From positions 53,859,249-53,923,248 of the forward strand of contig NC_088295.1 of the NCBI RefSeq assembly GCF_032854445.1: 64,000 bases of DNA, in the 5' to 3' direction. Below, one piece after another: positions 34,301 to 49,400 of this stretch (positions are counted from its first letter, which is position 1; every line of letters starts with the position of its first letter). A program made the position numbers and the translations under genes. The notes under the pieces are model-generated. The model searched no databases, was not told the DNA's origin, and saw only the letters and a list, made by a program, of their open reading frames with translations. Source of the DNA: Liolophura sinensis (Eukaryota > Mollusca > Polyplacophora > Chitonida > Chitonidae).

Positions 34301-37300
34301 ATTGTTACTTTGGATATTTATGCCTTATGTACAGACAGCACTAGTGAGGTTTTGTGTTCATGTACTGCTGGTGTGGCAAGCATTGCTAACAATCTTTTAC
34401 CTTGCACCAGTTATCACTGAGAACAGACTGATAGAATGTGATGAGCAGTTTGAAAACAAATCTGCGCTGGTAGATTCTGTAGTCTGATGTCTCTCGCAGG
34501 CCTGTAGTCAAAAGTTCCAACATCCATCCCCTCTCCTGCTTGTACTGAAAATCAATTCAATCTGATTTAAAAAAATTTCCCTTCATTGTCACTGAATACA
34601 AAGCAAGGCACCGCTTTTGATGGCTGAAAATTACTGGACTGTACGGTAAAACAATACACATACACAACATTTTCTTTTCAGGAGTGCAATTTAGAGAAAT
34701 TTGATGGAATGTTGGAATAAATTCAGCTTAATCAGAAAAGTATGGTGCTGTTGGTACATGGTATGAATATTGATGGCAGGCAGGAGATACATGTATCTGT
34801 TCTGTATATAACATGACACAGATGCTTTCAACTGGTTGAAAAAAAAAACACAATTTGTAAATTATTAGTATAAAAAGTATTTTGTTCCGTTCTTTAAGAA
34901 ATCATTAATGTGACAATAAATATGACAGCTATTTCTTCTGTCACAACAAGCAACGCCTCTTGCTGACTCTGGATTTTCTTCTGTCACAACAAGCAATGCC
35001 TCTTGCTGACTCTGGATTTTCTTCTATCACAACAAGCAATGCCTCTTGCTGACTTTGGATTAATCACTTGAAATCCCACTTTAAAAGTGGACTTGTACAT
35101 GTACAAATAGTGAGTCTCACCTCAAAGCTAGAACTGTTAAACAGTTTGTAGAACTCTGGGACATCGAGGAAATTCATGTCAGGTTTGAGGAGGAGGAAGG
35201 CGTTGACTTCCATGAACATGTGACTCTCTAATCAGAAAAGAAAAACCCACAAGAAATCTGCATTCAAACAATCTGACCATACTTATCATTTAGAAACATT
35301 CCTTGAGGGTAAAACATAATATAGCCATAGGTTTTTCACATAAGAACGGTACTGATCCAATATCTCGTGTGACCGGCACCTGTAAGCAATATTCTATAGT
35401 CTTATTTATACACGCAGTGTCACATCACCAATGTAGTTAATTAACTCTTTGTCCTGCAACTTAAATGCGTACATTTATTTATTTTTTCTTTTGATTGGTG
35501 GTTAATGCAATTGCTGAAGAATTTATCACTCCTTGGACGACGGTCAAGTTTATGGGTGAAGGGAACTGCTGTACTCAGAGTAAAGCACTGACCTGTGTTA
35601 AAGAAACTGCTGTACTCAGAGTAAAGCACTGACCTGTGTTAAAGAAACTGCTGTACCCAGAGTAAAATATTGACCTGTGTGAAGGGAACTGCTGTCCTCA
35701 GAGTAAAGCACTGACCTGTGTTAAAGAAACTGCTGTACTCAGAGTAAAATATTGACCTGTGTGAACGGAACTGCTGTCCTCCGAGTAAAGCAATGACCTT
35801 TGCTAGGTACCTGACAAACCCTGTGATTTAAAACTGCTGTACTTTGGTAAATTAAATGAGGGGCCTCCATGGCTCAGTTGGTTAGCGCGCTAGCTCAGCG
35901 TAATGACCCAATGCGTAATGAGTCTCTCACCAATGTGATCGCTGTGAGTTCAAGTCTAGCTCATGCTGGCTTCCTCTCCGGCCGTACGTGGGAAGGTATG
36001 CCAGCAACCTGCGGATGGTCGTGGGTTTCTCCCGGGCTCTGCCCAGTTTCCATCTTCCATAATGCTGGCCGCCGTCGTATAAGTGAAATATTCTTGAGTA
36101 CGGCATAAAACACCAATCAAATAAATAAATAAATAAATAAATAAATTAAATGAAAAATGTTGATAAAACTGAATTACTGGTCACTAATTCTTTGAGAACC
36201 GATGAGAGTTTCTTCTCAGACAAGCATCTCACCTGGCTTACACAGGGTGACCAGAGCCTTGTCTAGGAAGTGCATGACCACACATGCTAACTTCATGTTA
36301 GGTTCCTTCACGCTGTTCCGGAATGTCTTCATCAGATACAAGACCTGGTGTTTGCCTGTAAACTTGGAGCCCTCCACATGCTGATGGAAGAGACTGAGAG
36401 CCAGGTAGCCCATGCTGCGAACTGCCTCATCGTGACAACTCAGGGAAGCGAACAGGTATCCAAGGCAACGGCTCTCAACAAACTGATGACAATCAACAAT
36501 GTTTTCTAACAAAAAAAAAAATATTTGTATTCATCATATGTTTATCTTGCTACGGGTGTTTTACTTTTTGCTCGACACATTATTTCAGAAACAAGACTCT
36601 GTGTATCCTGGTGTTTTACTTTTTGCTCGACACATTATTTCAGAAACAAGACTGTGTATCCTGGTGTTTTACTTTTTGCTCGACACATTATTTCAGAAAC
36701 AAGACTGTGTATCCTGGTGTTTTACTTTTTGCTTGACACATTATTTCAGAAACAGACTGTGTATCCTGGTAGCAAGATCGTCCAATGCTGTTTTCTTTCG
36801 CATCATATAAACACATCGATGACATTAGATGATACATCTACATTTTCAGTTTAATATTAAACACCATCCTAGAGAAGACAAAGTACATCATAAAAGCCAC
36901 CAAGCAAATTTTATTGTGAGCAACAGAAGCTGCAGTACTGCATGGCTTTGGGCTCGATAATGACTACATTCATCTATGCTGAATGAGAAATTCAAAAAAA
37001 AAAAAAAAAGGATGGTGACTGAATGACAGATGTTTAACTTACCTGGTCCCAGAATCTGAATGAGCACTGTGAGGAGGAAGCATGGGTCATAGCAGTCCAC
37101 CTCTGTTTTCAGGTCACTCGCCTCTTCCACACTGTCTGTCTAACAACATCACACACACAAATGTTCTCATAAAAACATGCTATAGGTGTTATACATTGTA
37201 CAGAATTCAAGATTCCTTTATATTTCAGCTCATACAGGCTTCCTCTCCGGCCCTACGTGGAAGGTCTGTCAGCAACCTGCGGATGACCGTGGGTTTCCCC

Positions 37301-37390
37301 CCAGGCTCTGCCCGGTTTCCTCTCTACAAAATGCTGGCCGCTGTTGCATAAGTGAAATATTCTTGAGTACGGCGTAAAACACCAATCAAA

Positions 37391-37421
<31 letters not shown>

Positions 37422-40400
37422 ATCCTTCATATTTATTTACTTACTGGATTGCTTTTTCGTGTAGATCGCTGTGTCAACCTATCAGACATACATCTGATAA
37501 AGGCTGTTACATACAGCTCAAAGTTTATGTTCTACAATAAAATAGCTAGTCTTAAAGGTACTACCTTTATATATTAAATTTTTGCTTTTGAACAACATAC
37601 TCAAATATCTGACAGTTATTGGATGGCAGTCAGTTTTCTGTGTAGACAAAACTAGAGTATCAAATTTTTGCAACTTACTGGTGAATTCCCCCATATGTGA
37701 CATGTATCAAAAAGACATATTACAAATATTTGTATTATTATTTTTTTTTTGGTATGTTTGACTGATACATAAATATAAGTGAAAAGTTACATAGTGATGA
37801 TTTTACAAGGTGTAAGAGAGTAGCGCTTTAAAGTTGGTTTCGTTCACTACTATGAATTTTATTCAAGATGGAGAGCTGATATAAATCCTACAAATGCTGA
37901 ATTCCTCACATACCTGTAACGTTCTCCTCAGTGGGAAATGATGGACAGACCTAGCCATTCTGTCTCTGTCCAACAGCTCCAGCACCTGACCAGGGCTCAC
38001 GTGACTTGTGAGTGATCTCCCCTTAGTCTTCATGGAGTAATACTGCCGAGCTTTAGAGCCCCAAAGAAATGGCCTACAAAATGACGCACAAGTACCTGAT
38101 AAGAACAGTTAATGTGTACTGCATGCTAAAGCTACAACCACATGGTATCTCAACCGATGGCACAGTGAGGTGCCTGTACATCAGAACATTTGGTTGTCGT
38201 TCACTGCATTTCAGGATTTTTTTTCCACACTCATCAGCATTATGTGTCCAGGAAAAACCACCAACATTTGGTTAGTTGATGAAAAAGACTTTGCCAGGTG
38301 TGCCATACATGTGCAAAACTTGCAAACCGGACCTGTGGAAAACAAATGGTTCTCAACCAGCGACAGATTGCAAAACTGCTTTTTGTTTTAACCATGAGTG
38401 AAAACCTAATTAAGGATGAGATTAAAGTTACCAAGAAATCCCTGTCCAAAGTTGATACAGAACAAGCGCCTTGTTTAGCTAGCCGTTATGAGGAATTTCC
38501 ATACAACACCCATATGAATTCCCGGAGTGTCCACCTTTATCTTGCTTATCTTGTGGTTTGGAAAGAGCAGTCCGCTCTTCCCTACATTTCGTGCATTTGT
38601 GTTTTGAAATTAGTATTCTGGTACTTAAAATCTGAACTCCCCATTCACAGCTCCCTATCTGTCAATGGGCTGAAAATAGGCGTTACTTGTAAGAGGCAAG
38701 TCAGTATAGGAACAGCTACTAGATCCAATTTCCATGACATTCCCAATGCACTCAATAACATCACAAAGGATAAAACAGCACAAAGAATCTTACTTGAATG
38801 CTGCAAGATCCACACCAGATTTCTCATACAACATCAGCATCTTCAACAACTTCTGATCTGAAAACAATTTTTTTTTTAAATATTCGATCACTGTTGAACA
38901 GAATAGCAAGCCAGCTATTCTGATATCACCGATCAAACCATTTTCCTGAAATAAAATATGTGAAAATATGCCTGTTCCTGCTGAAATGTTCACAGGCCAG
39001 ATAGGTCCTGGCAGAAACATGCAGTTTAGTCTAGAAGAAATCAAAAGGTGTGATGTTCTCCAGCAGGTTCAATTTCATTTTATATTTCTTAAATCTTAAA
39101 ATTTCTTTGAATGACCTAACACTCAACAGTATACATGTACATGTTCGTTACAGAGAGCGAGCAGTGCATACCCATTTACCCCACCCTTCCTACATGTACA
39201 TCATCAGTCTGGCCTGTTACAAGGCCTATCATAAATAAGGGCATGCATTTTGATTGTACCTGTGTGACTGAGAGTTGCTTGATAGGCTCCCAGGATGACA
39301 GCAACGTTGGATGTCTGACAACAACCTGGACACAGCTGGACAATCTTGACCAGGAGGCTGACCAAATTATCTGAAAATATCACCACACAGAAACAGAAAA
39401 GTGTATATATTTATTTCAATGATTGGAAAACTGGTCAGTTCTATCGATGGAGGAAATTTTGTGTATCTGGAATAAACCACTGACTACTGACCACTAAACC
39501 AGTGCATTTCTACTCTGTCATAATAATTACGCTTGATAATCACCTTTGACTGATTCTCCTTCCTCATCAAAGAGCACGGGCAGACACTTGAGTGGTTGAC
39601 TATGATCAGATGAAGGTCAAGCAGACTGAGAGGGCAGTCAGAGCCAGCCTGTACACCACATCTATAAATTCTGTCAGAACGGACAATGCCAGGCTTTCTG
39701 TGTATTGATGCCTATTAAAAAATATAACTCACTTGAATAGAAGTTTAGACATTAGAGAAGAAAGCGGAGCTAAGAATACCAGGAATCTATGAGCTGTACA
39801 AATACACAGTCATAAAAATCAAAGATATTAACCAATCTGTCAAGGGACAGTCACCATTTTGAAGGACAGAAGTACATGCCAATAGGGTAACTACTAAAAG
39901 CAGCTACAACTACCTACCTATTATGGCTACCCATACATGTATTTTTGTTTTCTAGGTTAACGAGGATGAACATAAGGCAGTGATTGCTTTTTCTGCTGAA
40001 TGTTGAGTGGTATTTATTTATTTATTTGATTGGTGTTTTACACTGTACTCAAGACTATTTCACTTATACTATGGTGGCCAGCAATATGGTAGGTGGAAAC
40101 CAGTAGAGCCTGGGGGAAACTCACGACCATCTGCAGGTTGCTGACAGACCTTGAGTGGTATCCAATTTTTTTGGGGGGTCTACCAAAGTTATATATATGA
40201 CATAATCTTTACAAATGTATTTTACCTGATTTGTGTGCCATATCCTTGTACTACAGTTATAGGCACAAGTGAAGCACAAATGAAAATCTGATGCTACTAC
40301 AACTGTACATATCTATTAATATAAACATGGATTATACTACCAGGCATATTTCATCACAAAAAGATAACAGGCACCATGATAATATGTTGGCACGAGGGCT

Positions 40401-43400
40401 AAAAGCAATATGCTGTATTTTGTAAATTGCTCTGGACATTAAATACATAGCTCATGCCATGTGTTTATGTAGGAATTTAACTCAAAAGTCTGATTTAGTT
40501 GTAAATTTCACTTCCACAAAAAAAGGTTTTATCAGTATTTTTTTTCTTTAATAATGTAAGTACAGATACATGTATTTGCACAAACTTTGTCAAATTTGCA
40601 GCCACTTTATCATCTTTTGGCCATGTATGACAACTCATCATCTTGGCAAATTGACAAAACCTCAACCTCTCACACAGCATGTTTCTCAGTATTTCTTCAT
40701 AAAGAAATTGTCAAAAAAGTGTGGAAAAATGGGGACAAAACTGATATCAGAAAACTGCAAGTGTAGAACGGTTATGAAGGTCTTCAGCTTTGACACCAAA
40801 ATCTGTCAACAATTCCTCCATAATATAAACATATAGATAATATATACAGCCAGAAACTTCCCAGAAGTACTTACTTCAGAATGAGTTTAACAAGTGATGG
40901 CCACATCTCCACAACTTCATCTGCTTTTAAGTCATCAGTGTTCATGAGCTAGAAATATAATTTGTATATAATTTGAGCCTCGGTGTTACATTCATTTAAT
41001 ACTTGACTGATACTCAAAATGCTGTCTTGTATTTAGTCCCTCTCTCACCATAATTCTGGCCACCGTCGTATAAGTGAAATATTCTTGAGTATGGCGTAAA
41101 ACACCAATCAAATTAATAAATAAATACCAGACTTGAAATGCATTTTGGGGGACATTTATGGGGGACATTTATATCAAATTTAGTTACTTTTATAGCTTTG
41201 CAAATCATATGCACTCCTTTTTTTGATGTTTATTTGTTAAAATATACCAATTTTGAATGAAACTTACTTATTATTTGTTTGATTGGTGTTTTATGCCATA
41301 CTCTTGAAAATTTCACTTAATATATGCTAGTGGCCGGCATTATGGTGGCAGGGAACCGGGTAGAGCCAGTGGGAAACCCACAACTACCCACAGGTTGTTG
41401 ACAGACCTTCTCACATACGGCTGAAATGGAAGGCAGCATGAGCTGAATTTGAACTCACAGTGACCACACTGGTGAAAGGTTCCTGGGTCATTGGGCCATG
41501 ATGACATGCTAAGCACCTTGTTCACCAACACCCGCATTTTGAATGATAATATGTTCATACACTGGTGTATTTGTACATATTAAACAGAAACTTGATGTGT
41601 AAAATATGTTTTGGCTTTTTTCTTATATTCTTTTTAAAATCTATGATACATGTATATCGAAGAATGACCTGCAATGACCTGTGATACAAATACCACGTAG
41701 ACGGTATGCCATGTGAAACAAGACTTGAGCATGCCCTGTGAGCTACCAGCTTGTGGAGCCTTGTGAGCACACTTGGCTTACAGCCGGACTACATTTCAAG
41801 GAGTTATATACTCTTGAGCCGAATGGCTGTATATCCCTTCAGTTCTGTACTAGATACCACGTTGTTATCAGACGACTACCAAGATCTAACAAGTCATCAT
41901 CTTCTGGTACTCTTTAATGAGAAATCATCAAGTTTGAAATTGTAACTGATGTACAAAACTACTATGTATACCTTCAGATTATCCCGTAGGATCACCATTA
42001 TTGGCTTGGTCATCGTTTTTTGACACTCTTTGCTAAGAAATGATCGCAAACAAGTGAGGATGAGCTTCCAGTGTTTGTTAGGAACCAGGTTGTCTTCTAA
42101 ATAGCCACAGGCCAGGCTTAAAGTCTCCAACTGTACAGGGCACATCGCTAACGATGTCTCCTTTACTCTCCTTACTAACCCAGCAAATACTTTCTTCAAC
42201 AGCTTCTGATCTAAAAATGAAAGATATCAGAATGAAAACTGAATTTATGACAAGTGATACAAACTTTTCTTTATAAATCACCCTTTAAACTTTTAACTTT
42301 AAACGTAAAATGTAATCAGTGAAATTACAAAAAAAAAGTCACTGATGTGGCAGAAATAGCACAGATTGTGGGTCTGTTATAGCAAATGTTATACCCATCA
42401 CAATGGTTAAGCCAGTTCACTCACACAATCCCTCAAGTCACTGATGTGGCAGAAATAGCACAGATTGTGGGTTTGTTATAACAAATGTTATACACATCAC
42501 AATGGTTAAGCCAGTTCACTCACACAATCACTCAAGTCACTGATGTGGCAGAAATAGCACAGATTGTGGGTTTGTTATAGCAAATGTTATACCCATCACA
42601 ATGGTTAAGCCAGTTCACTCACACAATCACTCAAGTCACTGATGTGGCAGAAATAGCACAGATTGTGGGTTTGTTATAACAAATGTTATACACATCACAA
42701 TGGTTAAGCCAGTTCACTCACACAATCACTCAAGTCACTGATGTGGCAGAAATAGCACAGATTGTGGGTTTGTTATAACAAATGTTATACACATCACAAT
42801 GGTTAAGCCAGTTCACTCACACAATCCCTCAAGTCACTGATGTGGCAGAAATAGCACAGATTGTGGGTTTGTTATAACAAATGTTATACCCATCACAATG
42901 GTTAAGCCAGTTCACTCACACAATCCCTCAAGTCACTGATGTGGCAGAAATAGAACAGATTGCGGGTTTGTTATAACAAATGTTGTACCCATCACAATGG
43001 TTAAGCCAGTTCACTCACACAATCACTCAAGTCACTGATGTGGCAGAAATAGAACAGATTGCGGGTTTGTTATAACAAATGTTATACCCATCACAATGGT
43101 TAAGCCAGTTCACTCACACAATCCCTCAAGTCACTGATGTGGCAGAAATAGCACAGATTGCGGGTTTGTTATAGCAAATGTTATACCCATCACAATGGTT
43201 AAGCCAGTTCACTCACACAATCACTCAAGTCACTGATGTGGCAGAAATAGCACAGATTGTGGGTTTGTTATAACAAATGTTATACCCATCACAATGGTTA
43301 AGCCAGTTCACTCACACAATCCCTCAAGTCACTGATGTGGCAGAAATAGCACAGATTGTGGGTTTGTTATAGCAAACGTTATATCCATCACAATGGTTCA

Positions 43401-46400
43401 GCCTGTTCACTCACACAATCACTCAAGTCACTGATGTGGCAGAAATAGCACAGATTGTGGGTTTGTTATAACAAATGTTATACCCATCACAATGGTTAAG
43501 CCAGTTCACTCACACAATCCCTCAAGTCACTGATGTGGCAGAAATAGCACAGATTGTGGGTTTGTTATAACAAATGTTATACCCATCACAATGGTTAAGC
43601 CAGTTCACTCACACAATCACTCAAGTCACTGATGTGGCAGAAATAGCACAGATTGTGGGTTTGTTATAACAAATGTTATACACATCACAATGGTTAAGCC
43701 AGTTCACTCACACAATCACTCAAGTCACTGATGTGGCAGAAATAGCACAGATTGTGGGTTTGTTATAGCAAATGTTATACACATCACAATGGTTAAGCCA
43801 GTTCACTCACACAATCACTCAAGTCACTGATGTGGCAGAAATAGCACAGATTGTGGGTTTGTTATAACAAATGTTATACCCATCACAATGGTTAAGCCAG
43901 TTCACTCACACAATCCCTCAAGTCACTGATGTGGCAGAAATAGCACAGATTGTGGGTTTGTTATAACAAATGTTATACCCATCACAATGGTTAAGCCAGT
44001 TCACTCACACAATCACTCAAGTCACTGATGTGGCAGAAATAGCACAGATTGTGGGTTTGTTATAACAAATGTTATACACATCACAATGGTTAAGCCAGTT
44101 CACTCACACAATCACTCAAGTCACTGATGTGGCAGAAATAGCACAGATTGTGGGTTTGTTATAACAAATGTTATACCCATCACAATGGTTAAGCCAGTTC
44201 ACTCACACAATCACTCAAGTCACTGATGTGGCAGAAATAGCACAGATTGTGGGTTTGTTATAACAAATGTTATACCCATCACAATGGTTAAGCCAGTTCA
44301 CTCACACAATCACTCAAGTCACTGATGTGGCAGAAATAGCACAGATTGTGGGTTTGTTATAACAAATGTTATACCCATCACAATGGTTAAGCCAGTTCAC
44401 TCACACAATCACTCAAGTCACTGATGTGGCAGAAATAGCACAGATTGTGGGTTTGTTATAACAAATGTTATACCCATCACAATGGTTAAGCCAGTTCACT
44501 CACACAATCACTCAAGTCACTGATGTGGCAGAAATAGCACAGATTGTGGGTTTGTTATAACAAATGTTATACCCATCACAATGGTTAAGCCAGTTCACTC
44601 ACACAATCACTCAAGTCACTGATGTGGCAGAAATAGCACAGATTGTGGGTTTGTTATAACAAATGTTATACCCATCACAATGGTTAAGCCAGTTCACTCA
44701 CACAATCACTCAAGTCACTGATGTGGCAGAAATAGCACAGATTGCGGGTTTGTTATAACAAATGTTATACACATCACAATGGTTAAGCCAGTTCTCTCAC
44801 ACAATCACTCAAGTCACTGATGTGGCAGAAATAGCACAGATTGTGGGTTTGTTATAACAAATGTTATACACATCACAATGGTTAAGCCAGTTCACTCACA
44901 CAATCACTCAAGTCACTGATGTGGCAGAAATAGCACAGATTGCGGGTTTGTTATAACAAATGTTATACACATCACAATGGTTAAGCCAGTTCACTGACAC
45001 AATCACTCAAGTCACTAATGTGGCAGAAATAGCACAGATTGTGGGTTTGTTATAGCAAATGTTATACCCATCACAATGGTTCAGCCAGTTCACTCACACA
45101 ATCACTCAAGTCACTGATGTGGCAGAAATAGCACAGATTGTGGGTTTGTTATAGCAAATGTTATACCCATCACAATGGTTCAGCCAGTTCACTCACACAA
45201 TCACTCAAGTCACTGATGTGGCAGAAATAGCACAGATTGTGGGTTTGTTATAGCAAATGTTATACACATCACAATGGTTAAGCCTGTTCTAGTGACACAA
45301 TCACTCAAGTCACTAATGTGGCAGAAATAGCACAGATTGCGGGTTTGTTATAGCAAATGTTATACACATCACAATGGTTAAGCCTGTTCTAGTGACACAA
45401 TCGCTCAAGTCACTGATGTGGCAGAAATAGCACAGATTGTGGGTTTGTTATAACAAATGCTATACCCATCACAATGGTAAAGCCAGTTCACTCACACAAT
45501 CACTCAAGTCACTGATGTGGCAGAAATAGCACAGATTGTGGGTTTGTTATAACAAATGCTATACCCATCACAATGGTTAAGCCAGTTCACTCACACAATC
45601 ACTCAAGTCACTGATGTGGCAGAAATAGCACAGATTGTGGGTTTGTTATAACAAATGCTATACCCATCACAATGGTAAAGCCAGTTCACTCACACAATCA
45701 CTCAAGTCACTGATGTGGCAGAAATAGCACAGATTGTGGGTTTGTTATAACAAATGCTATACCCATCACAATGGTAAAGCCAGTTCACTCACACAATCAC
45801 TCAAGTCACTGATGTGGCAGAAATAGAACAGATTGCAGGTTTGTTATAGCAAATGTTATACCCATCACAATGGTTAAGTCAGTTCACTCACACAATCACT
45901 CAAGTCACTGATGTGGCAGAAATAGCACAGATTGCGGGTTTGTTATAACAAATGTTATACCCATCACAATGGTTAAGCCAGCTCACTCACACAATCACTC
46001 AAGTCACTGATGTGGCAGAAATAGCACAGATTGCGGGTTTGTTATAGCAAATGTTATACCCATCACAATGGTTAAGCCAGTTCACTCACACAATCACTCA
46101 AGTCACTGATGTGGCAGAAATAGAACAGATTGCAGGTTTGTTATAACAAATGCTATACCCATCACAATGGTAAAGCCAGTTCACTCACACAATCACTCAA
46201 GTCACTGATGTGGCAGAAACAGAACAGATTGCAGGTTTGTTATAGCAAATGCTATACCCATCACAATGGTTAAGCCAGTTCACTCACACAATCACTCAAG
46301 TCACTGATGTGGCAGAAATAGCACAGATTGCGGGTTTGTTATAACAAATGCTATACCCATCACAATGGTTAAGCCAGTTTACTGACACAATCACTCAAGT

Positions 46401-49400
46401 CACTGATGTGGCAGAAATAGCACAGACTGTGGGTCTGTTATAGCAAATGTTATACACATCACAATGGTTCAGCCAGTTCACTCACACAAGTCACTGATGT
46501 GGCAGAAAGTCACTGATGTGGCAGAAATAGAACAGATTGTGGGTTTGTTACAACAAATGTTATACCCATCACAATGGTTAAGCCAGTTCACTCACACAAT
46601 CACTCAAGTCACTGATGTGGCAGAAATAGCACAGATTGTGGGTTTGTTATAACAAATGTTATACCCATCACAATGGTTAAGCCAGTTCACTCACACAATC
46701 ACTCATCTTTTACACAATGAGAAAATCATGATATTCATCATTCATTAAATGTACATCAATTAAATTTTGAAAATAATTTAAATATTATTCCCTTTGTGCG
46801 GTGAGCCATGAGTGAAACACATAGATATACTTTGAAAAGAAATCATTTTTGAAAATATATGTATGCACTAAATGCACTGATTGGTAAAGGGCTAGGCATA
46901 CATTACATTCCTGAAGACAAGGTCTTACCTGCAACCTGTATCATGCTGAGCCAAAGGAGAGCTTTATAGGGATCGTCTGAGGGGACATGTGAAGACGGTA
47001 GGGAGATCACCCAGGGAACCATGGACAAACACCTTTTTTTTACTTCCTCTAAACTAGAACTGTCCCCTGTAAAGCAGATATAAAGTTACGTGGAACAAAA
47101 GCTGTGTTTACTTAATATGATACTTCTTTTCTTATTTTAATGGTATCTTAAGAGAATGGGGGTGGGGATGGAGTGGGGGAACTCCAGAGAATGATCATAA
47201 ATTTTCGGATCAAGCAATTCAAGCTGAGCTTTCTGTATTTTTTCCTCCAATTTTCAGACAATGTCACCCTTAAGTTCTACTTGGACTCAAATTATGACAT
47301 TCAACGCATTCAAGAAGATTAATAGAAATTACCACATAAAGATGCAAAATGTTGCTTATATCTTAAGATTTTTTTAAACTAGTCAGTTTTCTCAGAGCTG
47401 TGAAATCACTTACCCATGGATATTGAAGTCAGCACATATGACAAGCACGGCTGAATGTGTTTGTCAAACTCTAAGGACGAAGCACTGGCGAGCCATTTTC
47501 CAAAGTGTCTATGCAACATGGGATTATGGGATACCAGCTTCGCAAACAGTTCTGATGTGACCTCTCCAGTATTTTGTAACAAATACTCCAAGGTGGCAGG
47601 TTTTGCGGCCAAAGCATAGTGAGGTTTTTGTTTAACAAAACTAAGACAAATCTGCTGATAATGATTGTTGTCCATAATGGGTAAGTAGCTGAAGATCTTG
47701 TCCACACTACAAAGGGGTAACTGAGCATCCGGGCTGTCCTTGACAGACAGGTCATTCAGAATATTTGTCAACAAATCCTTGTACTGATCAAATTCAGGGG
47801 TGTCTGTTATCTTGTGATGATGTGAGAGTAAACTTTGTGTGATCTTCACCAGGACTGGGACAGTGAAGTAACACAGAAAACCATCAACAGCTGCCATCAA
47901 ACTCCTATCCCCAAACATCTCTGTTCTATCACCGGCAGACTCACACTGTGATAATGAAAGTGATATTTTGTTGACGTAAAAAATCATTTTGTTTCTTGCT
48001 CTTGGGCAACCACTCAAATCCAGCATTTTTGCAATCTTTGATAATTGCAATGTTAACACTTTAGATACAAAGGAGGGTGTGATGACAGCTGTCTTCTTCT
48101 CCAACCAGGGGACAGCACTAAGGAAACAAGACTGAAGCACGGAATCGCCAAATATGACATCTACTAAGCGTTCTAGAATTTCAGAACTTTCTGATTCTGA
48201 CGATTTCGTCTGTCCATCAGTCAGCTGGGTTGAAGAATCATTTTCTGATATTTTTATCTCAGCCTTCTTAATCAAGTCTTCTAGCAAGTCGAAGTAAACT
48301 GTTATTTCAGATTTTCTGCTTTTTGATTTCTGAAAATAGAAAGGAAAATCCTCTCAAACATATATCAAATATCAACATTTTTTAATCAGATTTGTCAAAT
48401 CTGACATTAATACAAAAGCAAATGTAAATTCAGGTCAGATCAGATTTACAACACACAATAATGACCTTCAAACTGTCACACCTTATTGTCTGACAAAAAA
48501 AATGGCAGAAGTGAGAGAATTTTTTCACGAAATGATGAACACAAGAAATACTGAGACTGGAGAAGAAACTAGACATAGCCTGAACAGCTTATAATGAAAC
48601 ACAAAGCCACAGATAATCCATCAAATATTTTTCTATATGTGCAGGACTCTGCGGTGAGAATTCTTTAGAGCTCTTGGCCAACAACCTTTGTAACAAAAAC
48701 ACATCTGCAAAAGACTTAAAAAGAAATGTATTTAGTTAAGGAGTAAAATGAGCTAATTTAGTTTCATCTGCATGTTCAAAATCTAACAAAACATTAAACA
48801 GCATTAGGCAGGTCAAAATATGCCCCTCAAAAATTGTGTGAGATGTGAACATTACCTTGTAGTTGCTTGTGATGGCCACTCTTAAGTATAGCATAAGCTG
48901 TTGTACAAGTGGCAACATGGCCTCCATGTCCAGCTCTGCCATACCATGCCTCAATCTCTTCATGTAGGCTTTGTCTGTAGATAGATGCTGGAAGTCTCCA
49001 CAAAGTCTCAGGAGATCGGCTCCCACGCCATCAGGGTAATCCAGCTTCTCATAGCTCAGCTTCTTCTCCTGTTCACATAGAAAACCAGTGATAACATATG
49101 CTCCTTCTAAGAGTTAGCCATTAATGGAAACCACAAATTACCTCCCTTTGTCTTCATGTCACTTTGTTGCTTGAATATTTGATCGGTGTTTATGTCAGGT
49201 TTACGGGTGGAGGAAACGGAGCAAAACCCAGGTACTTGACAAACCACCAGACCCAAAAAAAAGCAACATTTGTCATGGATGCCAGTATTTTTTAAGGCCA
49301 ACAAGGGCCCTCTAACAATTTGAGGTGAAGATAATGCAATAGCCACCCCTAACAGAATGTATGCACACATCCTTTAGTTTTTACATTGTACATTTTCAGT

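Noticed and set aside
38298-38861. 187-codon plus-strand ORF
   Set aside because: It covers URB1 exon 21 antisense plus intron; no motif, and the URB1 reading on the other strand is well supported.
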